64,000 bases of DNA from Mycogone perniciosa (taxonomy: Eukaryota; Ascomycota; Sordariomycetes; Hypocreales; Hypocreaceae), in the NCBI GenBank assembly GCA_025331125.1, contig JAOALB010000010.1:1-64000 (forward strand), written 5' to 3'. Shown piece by piece: positions 22,079 through 33,482 of this stretch (positions are counted from its first letter, which is position 1; every line of letters begins with the position of its first letter). A program made the translations under genes and the position numbers. The notes under the pieces were generated by a model that saw only the letters and a program-made list of their open reading frames with translations, had not been told where the DNA came from and made no database searches.

Positions 22079-24095
22079 CTATGGTGAGCTCCCCTGATTT
22101 AATTGACTCGATGTGAGGGATGGAGTGGTCATCTCGCGGACATCTTGGCTATCGTCGCCGTCGTCTTCGTCACGAGGCAGCTGAAAACCCATTAGGCCCA
22201 TGAGGTTTCCTGCTGGCCCCGCCATGCCCCCCTGACTCTTAAAGCTCTCTAATAGATTCTTAGCTAGGTTGTAGTCGATGTCGACTTCCCCGTCACTATC
22301 CTCATCCACGGCATCAAGTGTTGAAATTCGGTCCTGCTGTTGCCGTGGTTCCCGAGGCTTCGAAGAGTCCTTCAGTTTGGGGCAAATGTCAGCGGTTGGT
22401 ATGTCTAGCTTGAGAGCTCCGTGCTCTTTTAGTTCGGCTTCCATCCGAGATGAGAGTTCTTGTATCTCTTTATCCTCCTCGTCGCTGCCGACACTCGAGT
22501 TATCGGCACAGTCATGGTTATGCCCCGTCATGTCCTTGGTGCTTGTTTGATCCGTTGGCGAATCCGTTTCTGGTAAGCCTATCATTTCCCTAATCATGCT
22601 AGAGAAGGCTTCTTCATCAAAGCTCACCTCCTTGTCTTCAAATTCGTCATCCTCATTGTCATCTTCATCGTCATCGTCATCGACGTCCATACCATCAAGT
22701 TCAGCGCCTTCTAATCCTGCATCTTCGTCATTAAGGAAGGCTTCAAATCTTGAAACTATCTTCCTAAGATTTTCTTGAGTCTTTACGTCTCCGAACCCCG
22801 GTTTCGCTTTCGCGGAGCCGTGTGCCTGTTTTCCTTCCAACTCGCGCTCGAAGTCCTCATAGTTGATATCAAGCCAGGAATCGTCATCATCCCGAAAGGC
22901 GTCAACCCATGACTCGATTTCCTTGTCGGGGAGCAAGACTGCCTCTCCGTCCTCTTCTAGATCCTCTAGCACAATGGCGACTTCGCGTACAACCCTTTTT
23001 TTGTCATTTTCGGCATTGATGGCAAGCATCTCGAAACCACTCGTCAGTTTCATACCAGTTTCCAATCTATCCCTTTTCTTTGATGTTGCATCTGAAGAAG
23101 ATTCGCCACTGGTAACATTTTGGAGTAATGCCTCCCATCTCGGAGGTGCTTCGAAGCGTTGAGATTTCAACTGAGCAAAGAGGACTCTGCTAAATCGTAC
23201 ACTGACCGTGACGAGATCCTCTGGAGGGAACACCAACGGTCCCGACGATGACAAGACGGGTTTCAAAGCAATATGGTCTCTAAGATAGAAACACTCGACT
23301 GCAGGCGCAACAGACTTTGGAAGCGAATGCAAAATGTAGGCCAACTTTCGGGGCACTGTGACCAAGGAATGGTGTATAGAATTGCATACTTGATGTGGGT
23401 ACTTCTCTAGCCTGTATAACGCTTCGGCCTGAATGAAGGTGGAGTGGACGAGGGCATCCGGCCTTGATTTGAGAAAATCGATTGCCTGGGGTAGGGATAG
23501 AAGACCGGAGGTGGGTTGGCGACCTGACACTCTCTTCCCATCCTCAAGAGGAATGATGAACAATTTGCCCCGGTGTACCCAAACACGGCAGTGGTCGATT
23601 TCGGGGCTCAGCCACTTGGGAAGCACATTGGCTGCCTCAATTAAGAGGAACTCTCCGTCAGAGTCAGAAGCCCGAACCCACAGGTTTGGATGAGACTTTG
23701 TTAGTTCGCGAAGCATGTAGACGATGAGCCACTCGTCTTCGGCTGCATCACCATAGTCAGTCATGCCGTGAAGGTAGAGTAAACCTATTGATGCGGAGAC
23801 AGAGGCTGTCAGTGGTCCTGTGGTGTTCTTCGTAGTCATATAGATTTTGCTCACCATGATCACTCTTGAGCTCAACATGGAAATCGTCGCGCTGCCAAAT
23901 ATAGTCCTTTGTCAATGTCTGAGAGAATTGCGCTACTGCTCTCCGAACTGTTTCAAGCTGGAGGCGAACGTTTCGAGAATCGGGTTGTTGGCTGTCGAGG
24001 ATGAAGAGAAGATACTCGACACAGTTTTCGGGTAGCTGCCCAGGGGGGATGCCCTCCTGGGATTCCTCGGATTTGACATCGGGGCTTTCTCCCAT
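22079..24095 (-). CDS. SGT1/ecdysoneless (ECD) family protein
   Basis: Two exons (23855-24095, 22079-23784), with the junction in SDHG|LLYLHGMTDYGD, encode 648 residues. The Ecd family has roles in pre-mRNA splicing, with U5 snRNP/Prp8 assembly, and in transcription. In yeasts members are annotated as SGT1-like, distinct from the Hsp90 cochaperone Sgt1. Family hallmarks are the N-terminal ENCVEYLLFIL, DEWLIVYMLRELTKSHPNLW, FLLIEAANVLPKWLSPE, CRVWVHRGKLFIIP and the later YFLRDHIAL-type block (here CFYLRDHIALK). The C-terminal third is strongly acidic, with a poly-Asp/Glu run around DDDDDEDDNEDDEFEDKE, and is probably disordered. It converges on the preceding gene with only about 150 bases between the stops. 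The start ATG 24095 (MGESPDVKSEE) is the first ATG in frame. Confidence 0.88.
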
Positions 24096-24794
24096 TGCGA
24101 CGGTAACAGATGCCGCTCGGATTTGACGATAACTAATCGACCTGTAGACGGAGCTGGGATACTTGGATAGTGCAAGCAGTTTTACGGAGTATACATAGGT
24201 TGATGGATGGTGGTGCTCCGTACTGTGCTGGGTATGCTAAGCAAACCGCCTGTCACGAGAGAGCTGATTGACCAAGATAACATGTTTGTATGTACATCCC
24301 GCAGGAGATTATGATCTTGCCATTGAAGAATAAAAAAAAGAACATTAATTTGAAGAATAAAAAATCCTATTTTCTTAGAGTACTCGTTCTATAAGTCTAG
24401 AATCTCGTACAACACTTGTTTTGCCTTTTATTCAGATGTGCTCGTGGGAGTAATACTAACTGGCATGCACGTATCTGTGCGGTCCCGAGCAGAGTAATTG
24501 CATCACTAGTTCCAATCTACGCGCGCCTCAACCCCCATCTCAGACACGTCTTGGCACGCGTGCGCGTTATTGGAGTGAATCGTACGGAGATTTGCAACGC
24601 CTTGCCGAATAATCGTCAGGCATAATTGGAGGCATGTAGCTGTAAAGGCATACTACCCGTCAAGAAGCTACTCCACATCCTACAATCAAACTATTAACGC
24701 GGACCTGTCACATCTCATTGCGTATGTCGCTCTGCCCGTCATAGTTAATCGCAACTGCAAAACCTCTATTGCCCGCGGCGCCCCGTTTGCGGCC
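24096..24794. other. intergenic: divergent promoter of ECD-family gene and SMC6
   Basis: About 700 bases hold no gene. The central part (24260-24400) is AT-rich with A-runs. TTTACGGAGTATAC near 24180 is another member of the intergenic TACGGAGTA motif family. The short frame at 24416-24625 is not protein-like. Confidence 0.55.
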
Positions 24795-27700
24795 ATGGCC
24801 CCTCTCAAGAGGTCCCGGATTGCGGAAGACCAAGATCAAGATGATGCTGATGTCCAGGAAGCACGCTCCTCTCTTGTGAAGGAATCCCAGCCGGTTCGTC
24901 CCCGCATGTCGTCTTGTCATTTTTGAATTATACTGACTAGCGAGATAGAGAAAGAAAGTACGAGTATCGCTCGACTGCGCACAAGATGCGGCCGGCCGAG
25001 TACCAGATTCAGTACCTCCGCAAAACAACGATGATACGTCAAGTTCCGACAGCGAAGATGACGACAATTCCGACGTTCCTGCCTCGCCTCCGCAGACCCA
25101 ATACGAACTGATGAGGGACAATGGCTTCAAGCACCTTGACAATACCGACTGGGACGACCAGCAAGCTACCCAAAAGTTGAAGCAGCGCCACTCGACCCGC
25201 ATTCTTGATAATATGGTCGCTGAGAGCGGCATCATCGAGAGCATTACATGTTACAATTTTATGTGCCATGAGCGATTGCATGTTGAGCTTGGCCCCCTCA
25301 TCAACTTCATTGTTGGAGAGAACGGTAGTGGAAAGAGTGCTGTCCTGACTGCCCTGACGCTATGTCTTGGAGGTAAAGCCAGTGACACCAACCGTGGTGG
25401 TAGCTTGAAATCCTTTGTCAAGGAGGGCCAGGAGCAGGGCTCTCTTGTTGTCAAGATCAAGAATGCTGGATCCGATGCATACCAGCCCGATGTATATGGG
25501 CGTTCCATCATAGTCGAACGTCAATTCTCCAAATCAGGTAGCAGCGGCTTTAAAATCAAGAGCGAGCAAGGCAGAATCATCTCCACGAAGAAGCAGGAGG
25601 TTGAAGAGATATCGGAATGGTATGCCTTGCAAATAGGAAATCCCCTCACCGTGCTCTCTCAGGACAATGCTAGACAGTTCCTCAATGCTGCGACCCCAGC
25701 CCAGAAGTATAAATACTTCGTCTCCGGCGTCCAGCTCGAGCAACTCGATAACGACTACAAGATGTCGCAGGATACACTTGACAAGATTTTCATTGTCCGA
25801 GATGACCTCAATGAGAAAATTGCCTATGTCAAAAAGGAGATGGAGGATGCCCAGAGACTTGCCGAAACTGCACAGAAGAATCAAAGCCTCCGCGAGAAGG
25901 CAAGACACTACAGAAACCAGCTAGTTTGGTCTCAAGTGGTTGAGCAGGAAAGGGAGCTTGAAAACCGGAACGCTGATCTGACAAGGCGCGATCGGGAAAT
26001 GGTTCAATTTGAAGAAGATTGCGAAACAATGTCGAATGCTCTTACCGAGGCTGACACAAAACTGGCACGAGTCAGAGAGGCTCGTGAAGCTCTTGATAAT
26101 GACCGGCAAGCCATCGAGGAGAGAGTGTTGGAAGCAGAGGTCATCTGGGTTGACGCTAAGAAGAAACAAACAGAGCTGCAGCGAGAAGAACGGGATGCCT
26201 ATACACGATTGAAGACTCTGCGAACAGATATACAAGCTTGTGAGGTCAAAATCCGAGATGAAGAAAGGCGGCTAGGCGAATCGACCGGCTCCGCACGAGC
26301 CCAGAAAGATGCTGAGTTATCGGAAGCAAATACACGGGAAAAGGACCTCAACGATCAGATAACTGAGATGAAAGCGAAACAGTCGACGTTAGAGGCAAAT
26401 ATCTCAGAAGCCGAGAAAGTCGTGAGAAGGGCAGGGAATTTCAAGGAACAAAAGGAGACAGACATAATGGTTGCTCGAAAAGGAGTCCGGGAACTGGAAC
26501 AAAGTGGAGGCTCGACATATGATGGTTATGACCGCGACCTAACCAATCTCGCCAAAGCAGTGAGAGACGATGCAGGATTCGAGAACAAGCCCTTGGGCCC
26601 GCTCGGTGTTCATATCAAACTTCGGAAGCCAGAGTGGTCCGGCATTCTGGAGAAGACACTTGGCGATGCTCTGAACGCTTTCGTGGTGAGGAGCAAGAAA
26701 GACCAGTCCCGGCTATCGGGCTTGATCCGACGTCTAGGATTGAGGAAGCAGCCGCCAATCTACATTGCGTATGGTGGTCAGATCGACACGAGAGCCCAAG
26801 AACCAGAGGACGGGTTTGATACCATTTTGAGAGTGCTTGAGTTTGACGATGAATTGATTCGGTCGCAACTTGTTATTAACAACCAAATCGAGAAGATTAT
26901 TCTCGTGAAAGAGCGATTAGAAGCCGAGCGGATCATGATTGACAATGATGGCCCGCCCCGGAACGTGGCCGCCTGTATCTGCTTCCATGATGGCAGGGGC
27001 AAACGTGGCCATGGATTGCGGATTACGAACCGAGCGGGAACAATAGGCACCAGTCCTATTGTACCAACGGGACAGCGGCCAAGGATGCAGTCAGACTCAG
27101 CACGACAACTCGCTGTGCAAAAGGAGAACTTGAGGCAACTGGAGTTGGAAAAGAACGAGTTGATAAACGAGGAGCATCAAGCGCGGCAGCACTGCGAGGA
27201 GCAAAGAGATGTCCTCAGAGCACACCAAGCTACTATTAAGGACTTGGAGCACAAACTTCGCCTAACCGGAGCGGAGATTCAGCGGATATCGATGGCGTTG
27301 GATGCTTTTGAAGGCGCAGATGACCGTCTGGTTACATTGCGGGAGGAAAGGGAAGCCAAGCGCTCTGAGGAGGAAAAACTCGGCCTTCAATATGGCAACA
27401 TGAAACTGGAAAAAGGAGACTTGAGTACAAAGGCTGAAGATGCCAAGAAAAAATTCGACGCCGAGAAGGATGAGCGGAAGGACTACCAAAGTCGCGTCAG
27501 CAAAGCTGAAGAAAAGATCAAGCAGTACGAGAACATGAGAAAGGTTGCGGTAGCAAAAAAGAACGCAGCCTTTGAAAGGGTCGATATCGAGAGATCGGAG
27601 CGGCGACGAGCTGAGACGAAGCGAGACCAGAAAGCCGCAGAGGTGGCTGACTTTATCGAGCAGGCCCGAGAAGTGGCACCGGATCGTGTTCACATTCCCG

Positions 27701-28484
27701 ATGATGAAACATATGAAAGCATAGAAAAAAAGTATCAAAAACTCGGGGAGCAACTTGCGCAGCGCGAAGCGCGACTGGGCGCCACAGATCAACAGATCTA
27801 TGACCGAGCTGCTGAGGCTAGGACGAAATATGAGAATGTGGTGAATGAAACGCGAGCTGTTGATGAAACGGTCAAGTCCCTCAAGCAATCGATCGAGCAA
27901 CGGCTTCACCTGTGGAGACAGTTTCAGAGGCAGATCAGTGCTCGCATACGAATACAATTCAACTACCTCCTCAGTGAGCGTGGGTTTAGAGGCAAGATCG
28001 ACCTAGATCATCGAGCGAAGAAAGTCAACATCCAGATCGAGCCTGACAAGACTCGTAAGAGTTCAGCGGGCCGCAACACGAAGACCTTGTCTGGTGGTGA
28101 GAAATCGTTCTCGTCGATATGCATGCTACTTTCGGTTTGGGAAGCGATCGGTTCACCCATCCGATGTCTGGATGAGTTTGACGTCTTCATGGATAACGTG
28201 AACCGAGCAATTAGCACTAACATGTTGGTATGTTGGTGGCTTGGGTTGTGTTTACATGAGAGGCTAGGCTAACTGCGTCGTGAATAGGTGGATGCCGCTC
28301 GACGGTCAGTGTCGCGGCAATACATTCTAATTACGCCGAACGCCATTGAGGGACGGGCCAGGCTCGATAAAGATGTCAAAATTATCCGGTAAGCCGCTGT
28401 CAAATCTGCTCGGTGTCGTGGTGATGTTGCTAAAGCGGAGAATCCTACAGGTTGACCGACCCCCGTCAACGAACTCTGATTTGA
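24795..28484 (+). CDS. SMC6: structural maintenance of chromosomes protein 6
   Basis: Four exons (24795-24893, 24949-28227, 28288-28388, 28451-28484) encode 1170 residues. Smc6 pairs with Smc5 and the Nse subunits in the DNA-repair and recombination SMC complex. After an acidic N-terminus (SSSDSEDDDNSD), the ATPase head has Walker A GENGSGKS at residues 156-163, preceded by CYNFMCHERLHVELGP, which is typical of Smc6. Long coiled coils flank a hinge at about residues 480-690 (NKPLGPLGVHIKLRKPEW). The C-terminal head has the ABC signature LSGGEKSFSSI at about 1080 and Walker B RCLDEFDVFMD. The last two exons give VDAARRSVSRQYILITP and end KIIRLTDPRQRTLI, the conserved Smc6 tail. Without splicing the protein would lose this tail. 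Confidence 0.96.
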
Positions 28485-28749
28485 GTGTTTTTTTGGCGGA
28501 TGTCCATGGTCGGGAGAGAATTGAAAAGATGTAAAAGGTAATGGTTCCGGCGTTGGGGCGCTCTCAGGGACCATGGTGTAGACGAGAGTTATGCAAATGC
28601 GGCGTTGAAGGTGTGGATGGGCATGGTATTTGTGCGGTCCAAGAAGCTTGGTGGTGGTCTAAGTGCCAGGTGGCGGTAATATTGTACATGATTCATACGC
28701 GTCTACTCTACAAGATGGAGCATATGGGGGGATCTTTCCCCCTGTGGGA

Positions 28750-29585
28750 TTAAATAGGGATGCCTTTACTTCTCAAAATATTGACGCCCGCATTGAATGT
28801 GAAGCCAGCCCATTGTCTGGCAGACCCAAGTGTGCTGCCGACAGACTGGATCTCATCTAGTCTCCTGTGCAGGAACTTGTTCGTCTCGATAAAGCCGGGC
28901 GATCTGTCGTTGGTCATGAACAGCTCACTGGAACTGTAGACCATGGACAGGGCGGCACGCTTTGTGTACCATGAAGGGTCCACGGCCTTGTCGCCAGCTA
29001 GGAACCATATTTCGTCAGACAGGGCGGCCAACTCCTTTAAAGAGCCGGGAAGGTAGCCTGGTTGAGCCATGATGGCTAGGGCCTGTGAGCAAGTTATGTT
29101 AGCACTGAGCAGAGGAGATACAAGCAGATGCATTCCACCCATCTCACACCACGCACCTCTTGCCATCGGTGTATAATGTCCTTGTTGCCCATTAGCCGCT
29201 CCCACGCCAACGCAGCGAGCTTAGCACTGACACCAGACTCTGCATTGTCCTTGAAAAGCTCTTGACTTCGAGCCACGAGGCTCTGTCGCCGAGTAACAAG
29301 GTGGTAGAGGATAAGGCTGAAGGAGCCGTCGGCGAAAGCACTGGGGCTAATATCTAGGTACCCGGTGTCAAGGGCGCCGAGGCCAAGGGCACGCTGAGAG
29401 AAACCGTGTTCAGGGACATGCTTGTATGCAGCGGCCAGGATTGACTGCTCGACCGAGCCAAAGGGCCCCGGTGGCGGCGGGTGGTCATAGGAGTGGTAGC
29501 CTCGTGCGGCTCGAGGAGCAGCAGCGCGGGTGGCAGTGCCGGCGAGGCTCCGAGCAGTGATCCTGGCTAGGGAGGGAGGCGACAT
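28750..29585 (-). CDS. COQ9: coenzyme Q biosynthesis protein Coq9
   Basis: Two exons (29157-29585, 28750-29082) encode 253 residues. Coq9 is a lipid-binding mitochondrial matrix protein of the CoQ synthome that presents the quinone head to Coq7 for hydroxylation. The N-terminus (MSPPSLARITARSLAGTATR...) is rich in Arg, Ala and Ser and reads as a mitochondrial presequence. The TetR-like domain begins at SVEQSILAAAYKHVPEHGFS. The C-terminal COQ9 signature runs from ALSDEIWFLAGDKAVDPSWY through KRAALSMVYSSSELFMTNDR to LHRRLDEI. The start is uncertain: in-frame ATGs also exist at 29597 (MCLT-MSPP) and 29693. I chose the one giving the shortest typical presequence. It converges on SMC6 with about 265 bases between them. 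Confidence 0.92.
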
Positions 29586-31752
29586 TGTAAGGCACATCGG
29601 GGCTTGTGGAGGCGGATTCTTAGGCTTGGAATGGCGTCGGGACCTTGACGTTGCCAACAGATGTGATCGGGGTAAGGTTCGTCGTTGAAGCATTTAGAAC
29701 GAGGCTGATAACTTCTGCCTTTCCACTTTCCACATAGTACTAGTAGTAGTAGTGTTTCCGCAGTACAAGGCGGCAATTGGGGGTGGGGGCCCAATGTGAG
29801 TGAAGCTTGGGCCATGGTGTGTGTCTTCAAGGTATTATCTACCTAGATATCTACCCACAGTACTCCGTACTGAGTAGCTTTCTCCTCAATTCAACCTTCA
29901 ATACATTTGTCATGTGTCCTCATCTCCGATCCAATCATGATCACCGAATAGTAAATATATTCAGTAGTACTTCGTATGGTTATATAATATCCAATATCTT
30001 CAAGTCCGTATGAAGTTTGCATGTACAGACACATGGAGTTGACATCCAATGGGAAACATCACACGAACTACTGCTACGATGTTCGAGTAATAATACCGCG
30101 AGCAGCCTCGGCAACCCGTCGGGGGCCATGGAATTCCTCCCAGCGGCTCTTCGGGATCAATCACGGGCATATCAGCGCCTGGAATGCCTGTACGAAGTAC
30201 ATGAACTGAAACATCAACTCCCCTGCCAGCAGACACGTCGTTCCTATCCATTGGCGCGGCGCTGGGGCTGCCTAGAGTTTGTTGAGAAGGTTGCATTCTA
30301 TAAGATGCAGAACTGGTTTTTTAGCGGGTTCAATCACCTCACCGGTTTGCCAAATGAGGGCGGCCTCGAGAACAAACCAGCCCAAGCCCACTCCGACAGA
30401 GGGTGATGACTTGTGTGATTGGGCCATCCCAGCCAACCTGGACGCTTGTGGTGTGCTACCGTATGTCGGTTGTATGTATGAATGATACGAGTCCTGAGGA
30501 CCACCCCGCATTGTCTAAGGGATGAAAAACTGAGAAGAGGGTGAGGCGAGCGGGCTTCGGAACCATGATGTTTCTCAGGGAGGTAGCGGGTTTGCGGAGT
30601 ATTAGTACAGCTAGTATCACAATATGCGCACTTACTCGTATATATGTATGTATGTATTACAGCATGACTGGCGCCAGACCCTCCGACATGCCTAAGACAC
30701 ACTTTACAGATAAGTATTCATGAAAAGGAGGAGAGTACGAAGTACTTAAAGGGAAAAGAAGAAACACGTGGTGTATGAGGCCTGGGTTGCATATATTACC
30801 GGATGACGCTTGCGACTTTTGCCATCGTTTGACGGGTGGACACTTCCACCGTCAGATGTCCAATTGATAGGAAGTGAACGGATGAAAGTATTAACTAAAT
30901 GTGAGGGAAGCAGAAGGAGAAGAAGAAGAAGCAATTGGCTGGTGCTGCACACATATTACGCACTTGTACATATAAGACATAGGAAGGCAAATTGTACTCA
31001 TCATGCTGGGTATAAGTAATAGCCTATATACATACCAAGTGCGAACCTACGAGTATATAATACTACTGCTATGAGTTACAAGCTCTTGTCAATGGCGCTC
31101 CCGAGGAGAACACCAATAAACGAAAGGTGTTGCGTGTGGATTCACAAGCTGGAGACTTGGAGGCCAACAGGTTCACGAGGGGTACTTCTCCTCCGTACCT
31201 TAGCAGGTACGAAGTAGACGAGTATGATCATAGGTGTGGCGGGATCGCAGGTTATCAAGATGGCTGCTGCTTCTTGGTGGTGGTATTGCTTTGATTACAC
31301 CGCGTGGAGAGATTGATATTCAGATTATATGCAGGAATTATGTGGAGTCCTCTTGCCTAGGCTGTTAACCCTTGAGAATGGATGATGGATCAGTATTCTG
31401 CAACGAAACCTAGTCCCATCGGGTCGCGATGACTTAGATTTGGAAACGAAGCTGTCGAAGTACGGAGTAATGATGAGTTGAAACAGCCTTGAAGGATCCG
31501 AAAGGCGCTTTGCAGGTTGGAGTTGATAACATTGACATCATTGATAGGTATGCTTATGCTACTAGTACTACTACCTAGGTAGACTAGTTGTACTCCGTAG
31601 TGGTGGCAAGGCTACTACTAAGGTAACTAGCTGCCGGCCTTGCCTAAAGCATACCTGGCTGCTGTGATGTGACAAATAGAGGGGTGAAAAAAGAGTAAGA
31701 AAGGTAGTACTTCGCAGTACTACTACTATCTGGGAGACAGGCACCCAGAGCC

Positions 31753-31797
31753 AAGAGAGAGGGAGGGAGAGGGAGAGAGGGGGAGAGAGAGAAAAAA
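31753..31797 (+). repeat. GA-rich purine tract
   Basis: About 45 bases consist of GAGAGA/GGGA repeats on the plus strand (a CT-rich tract on the other strand), in a gene-free region. Such tracts can act as GAGA-like promoter elements, but no gene start lies close by. Confidence 0.7.
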
Positions 31798-32115
31798 TCT
31801 TCCTGAGCATGGGCTCTTGGGTACTAACCCATTACCTTGCGCAGCGTCGTTGCATTCATCACCAACGAACGCATTAGGATCCTCTCAGCTGCAGGTCGGG
31901 AAGTCCAGCTCCGCTCCAGAGCAACATGAAAACACCATCTAGGGACGGAGTACTAATATACCCCGTACGTAATCCAAACAGGCTGAGGCTCGGTACTGGT
32001 ACTGCTTTGTACCTGGACCTGACAATACGACACGGACAATAAGCAGGTGTAGTCTCAGCTTTTTTTCCCGCTCAATTTTCCGGCGTCGTACTTCGTAGTC
32101 ACAGCTTGGCCTTAG

Positions 32116-32185
32116 GTACGTACCAGTACGAAGTACTCCGTACTCCGTACGGAGTAGTACTACTCCTACTACTACTACTGCTACT
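32116..32185. repeat. palindrome cluster with TACTCCGTACGGAGTA
   Basis: The cluster contains a perfect 16 bp palindrome, TACTCCGTACGGAGTA, at 32141-32156. It is flanked on the left by GTACGTAC and GTACGAAGTAC and on the right by a run of ACTACTACT triplets. It belongs to the dispersed intergenic motif family. Confidence 0.8.
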
Positions 32186-32568
32186 GCCCCGTCGACGCGC
32201 AGCCTTGCACTCACCTGCGAACCAACCGCCGCCACCTCTGAGGCCGCCGCTATTGACACCATTTTGCCTCTGCCACCGCGTCCGACTACCTCACACTACT
32301 ACCGCCGCGATCCGACGACCCAATACTGCCGCGCACATCGACTTGCTAAGCAGTGTGGCAGTCTTTTCTCGCCGTTCCTGTGCCGTCGTGCCTGTCTGTG
32401 TCTGTGAGCCCAGTTCAGCCAAGCCAAGCCCAGGTCAGCCCAGTCAAGCACAGCCCACACGTGCCGACCCTGTCCTCTGGCCTCGCAGAACTGACAGGGC
32501 TTTTTTATGCTCTCTGCAGACATTCATTCACCCATCCAACCAATCCCGTACGTACATTTTACTTGGCT

Positions 32569-32586
32569 GTACTCCGTACGGAGTAC
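32569..32586. repeat. perfect 18 bp palindrome
   Basis: GTACTCCGTACGGAGTAC reads identically on both strands. It is the longest intact copy of the recurrent TACTCCGTA core that I found. Confidence 0.85.
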
Positions 32587-33482
32587 AAGGCCCTGTGCAG
32601 TTCTCTCCCTTCCCTCCAGACGCCCAGACGACACCGAACACGCACCTCTACCTATTACCACTGCTACCACTGCTACACCACCACCAGAAGCATCCTGTCT
32701 GTTACCACACCCGTTCGAACTGTTTGCACGTTCAGCAGCAGCCTATCTCCTGTGCCTTGCTTCTCTTTTCCTGTTGCTACCCCCTACCGCCAAGGTACTA
32801 CTGCACGAAATTTTGTTGCGCGATTGGCACGAATCCTCGCACGGCGCGTGTTTGGGTGAACATACGACAGGTTGTCTCGATAGAGCGACGTGCATGCACA
32901 TACTTCTACGGCGTACACGGATTGCATGATAACGGAGTACATCGGTAGGTACTAACAAACGGCGCTACAGACCACCTCTTGTACCGCTGGTTGCTGAAGC
33001 TCCGTCTGCTGCTGCTGGAGCCTTCCCTGCTCCTCGACCGTGCAATTCGTCGTCGAACGTTTTTTTTTTTTACTTTCTCGGCTTCTTGATTCGAGGTGCT
33101 TTTGCTCAGGTAGGGTAGCTTGCAGCTTGGCCCCCTCGTCGTCCCTCACCTTCTGCATGCTCATTCGCCGCCTGCTCCCCTCCCCTCCCTCCTTCGGTCC
33201 GCGCGTCTTTTCCTTCTCGCCATCTGCCTTGACAACATGCCATGCGCCCCCATTGTCCTTCCCCCCCTCTCCGATTGCGACTTGCTGCAGCCCGCTCGCG
33301 TCTATGCGAGATCCGTTCTTTGCGCTGACCACTGTGGCTTGTTCCTTCTCTAGAGTCACCCATAATCCCGCCCTCCTCGCGACCTGGCTCGAGCTGCCCT
33401 CCATCTGTCGAGACACCCGCTCGCCTTTCACCGCGCGCGACAAGGCACAAGGCCTCTGATTCTTTGTATCGCATAAACTGCC

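Larger units (their letters stand above)
29586..33482. other. 3.9 kb gene-free region between COQ9 and the Gbp2-like gene
   Basis: No gene can be supported. From 29700 to 31900 the sequence is of mixed composition, with TACTCCGTA-family motifs (29745, 29860, 31190, 31560-31625, 31960), short ATGT/TATG tandems near 30640-30655, and a GA-rich tract at 31753-31797. From about 32160 to 33480 the plus strand is strongly C/T-rich, giving long stop-free but low-complexity frames in several registers. This half probably contains the promoter and a long 5' leader of the Gbp2-like gene. Two perfect palindromes, 32141-32156 and 32569-32586, lie here. Confidence 0.5.

Noticed and set aside
22650..22700. 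TCATC/GTCATC tandem as a possible microsatellite
   Set aside because: It is the antisense of a poly-Asp/Glu run in the acidic C-terminal part of the ECD-family protein.
27262..27957. 231-codon frame antisense to SMC6
   Set aside because: It lies entirely within the conserved SMC6 coiled-coil exon. Its Leu/Ser/Phe-rich translation is the usual shadow of Glu/Lys/Arg codons.
30000..30406. Overlapping frames of 98-129 codons on both strands in the COQ9/Gbp2-like gap
   Set aside because: They overlap on opposite strands and lack domains and consistent start context, so neither can be supported.
32106..33459. Several long overlapping open frames on both strands upstream of the Gbp2-like gene
   Set aside because: They result from strong strand pyrimidine bias that removes stop codons. 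The translations are low-complexity (Leu, Pro, Thr, His, Cys runs), overlap in several registers and show no domain.
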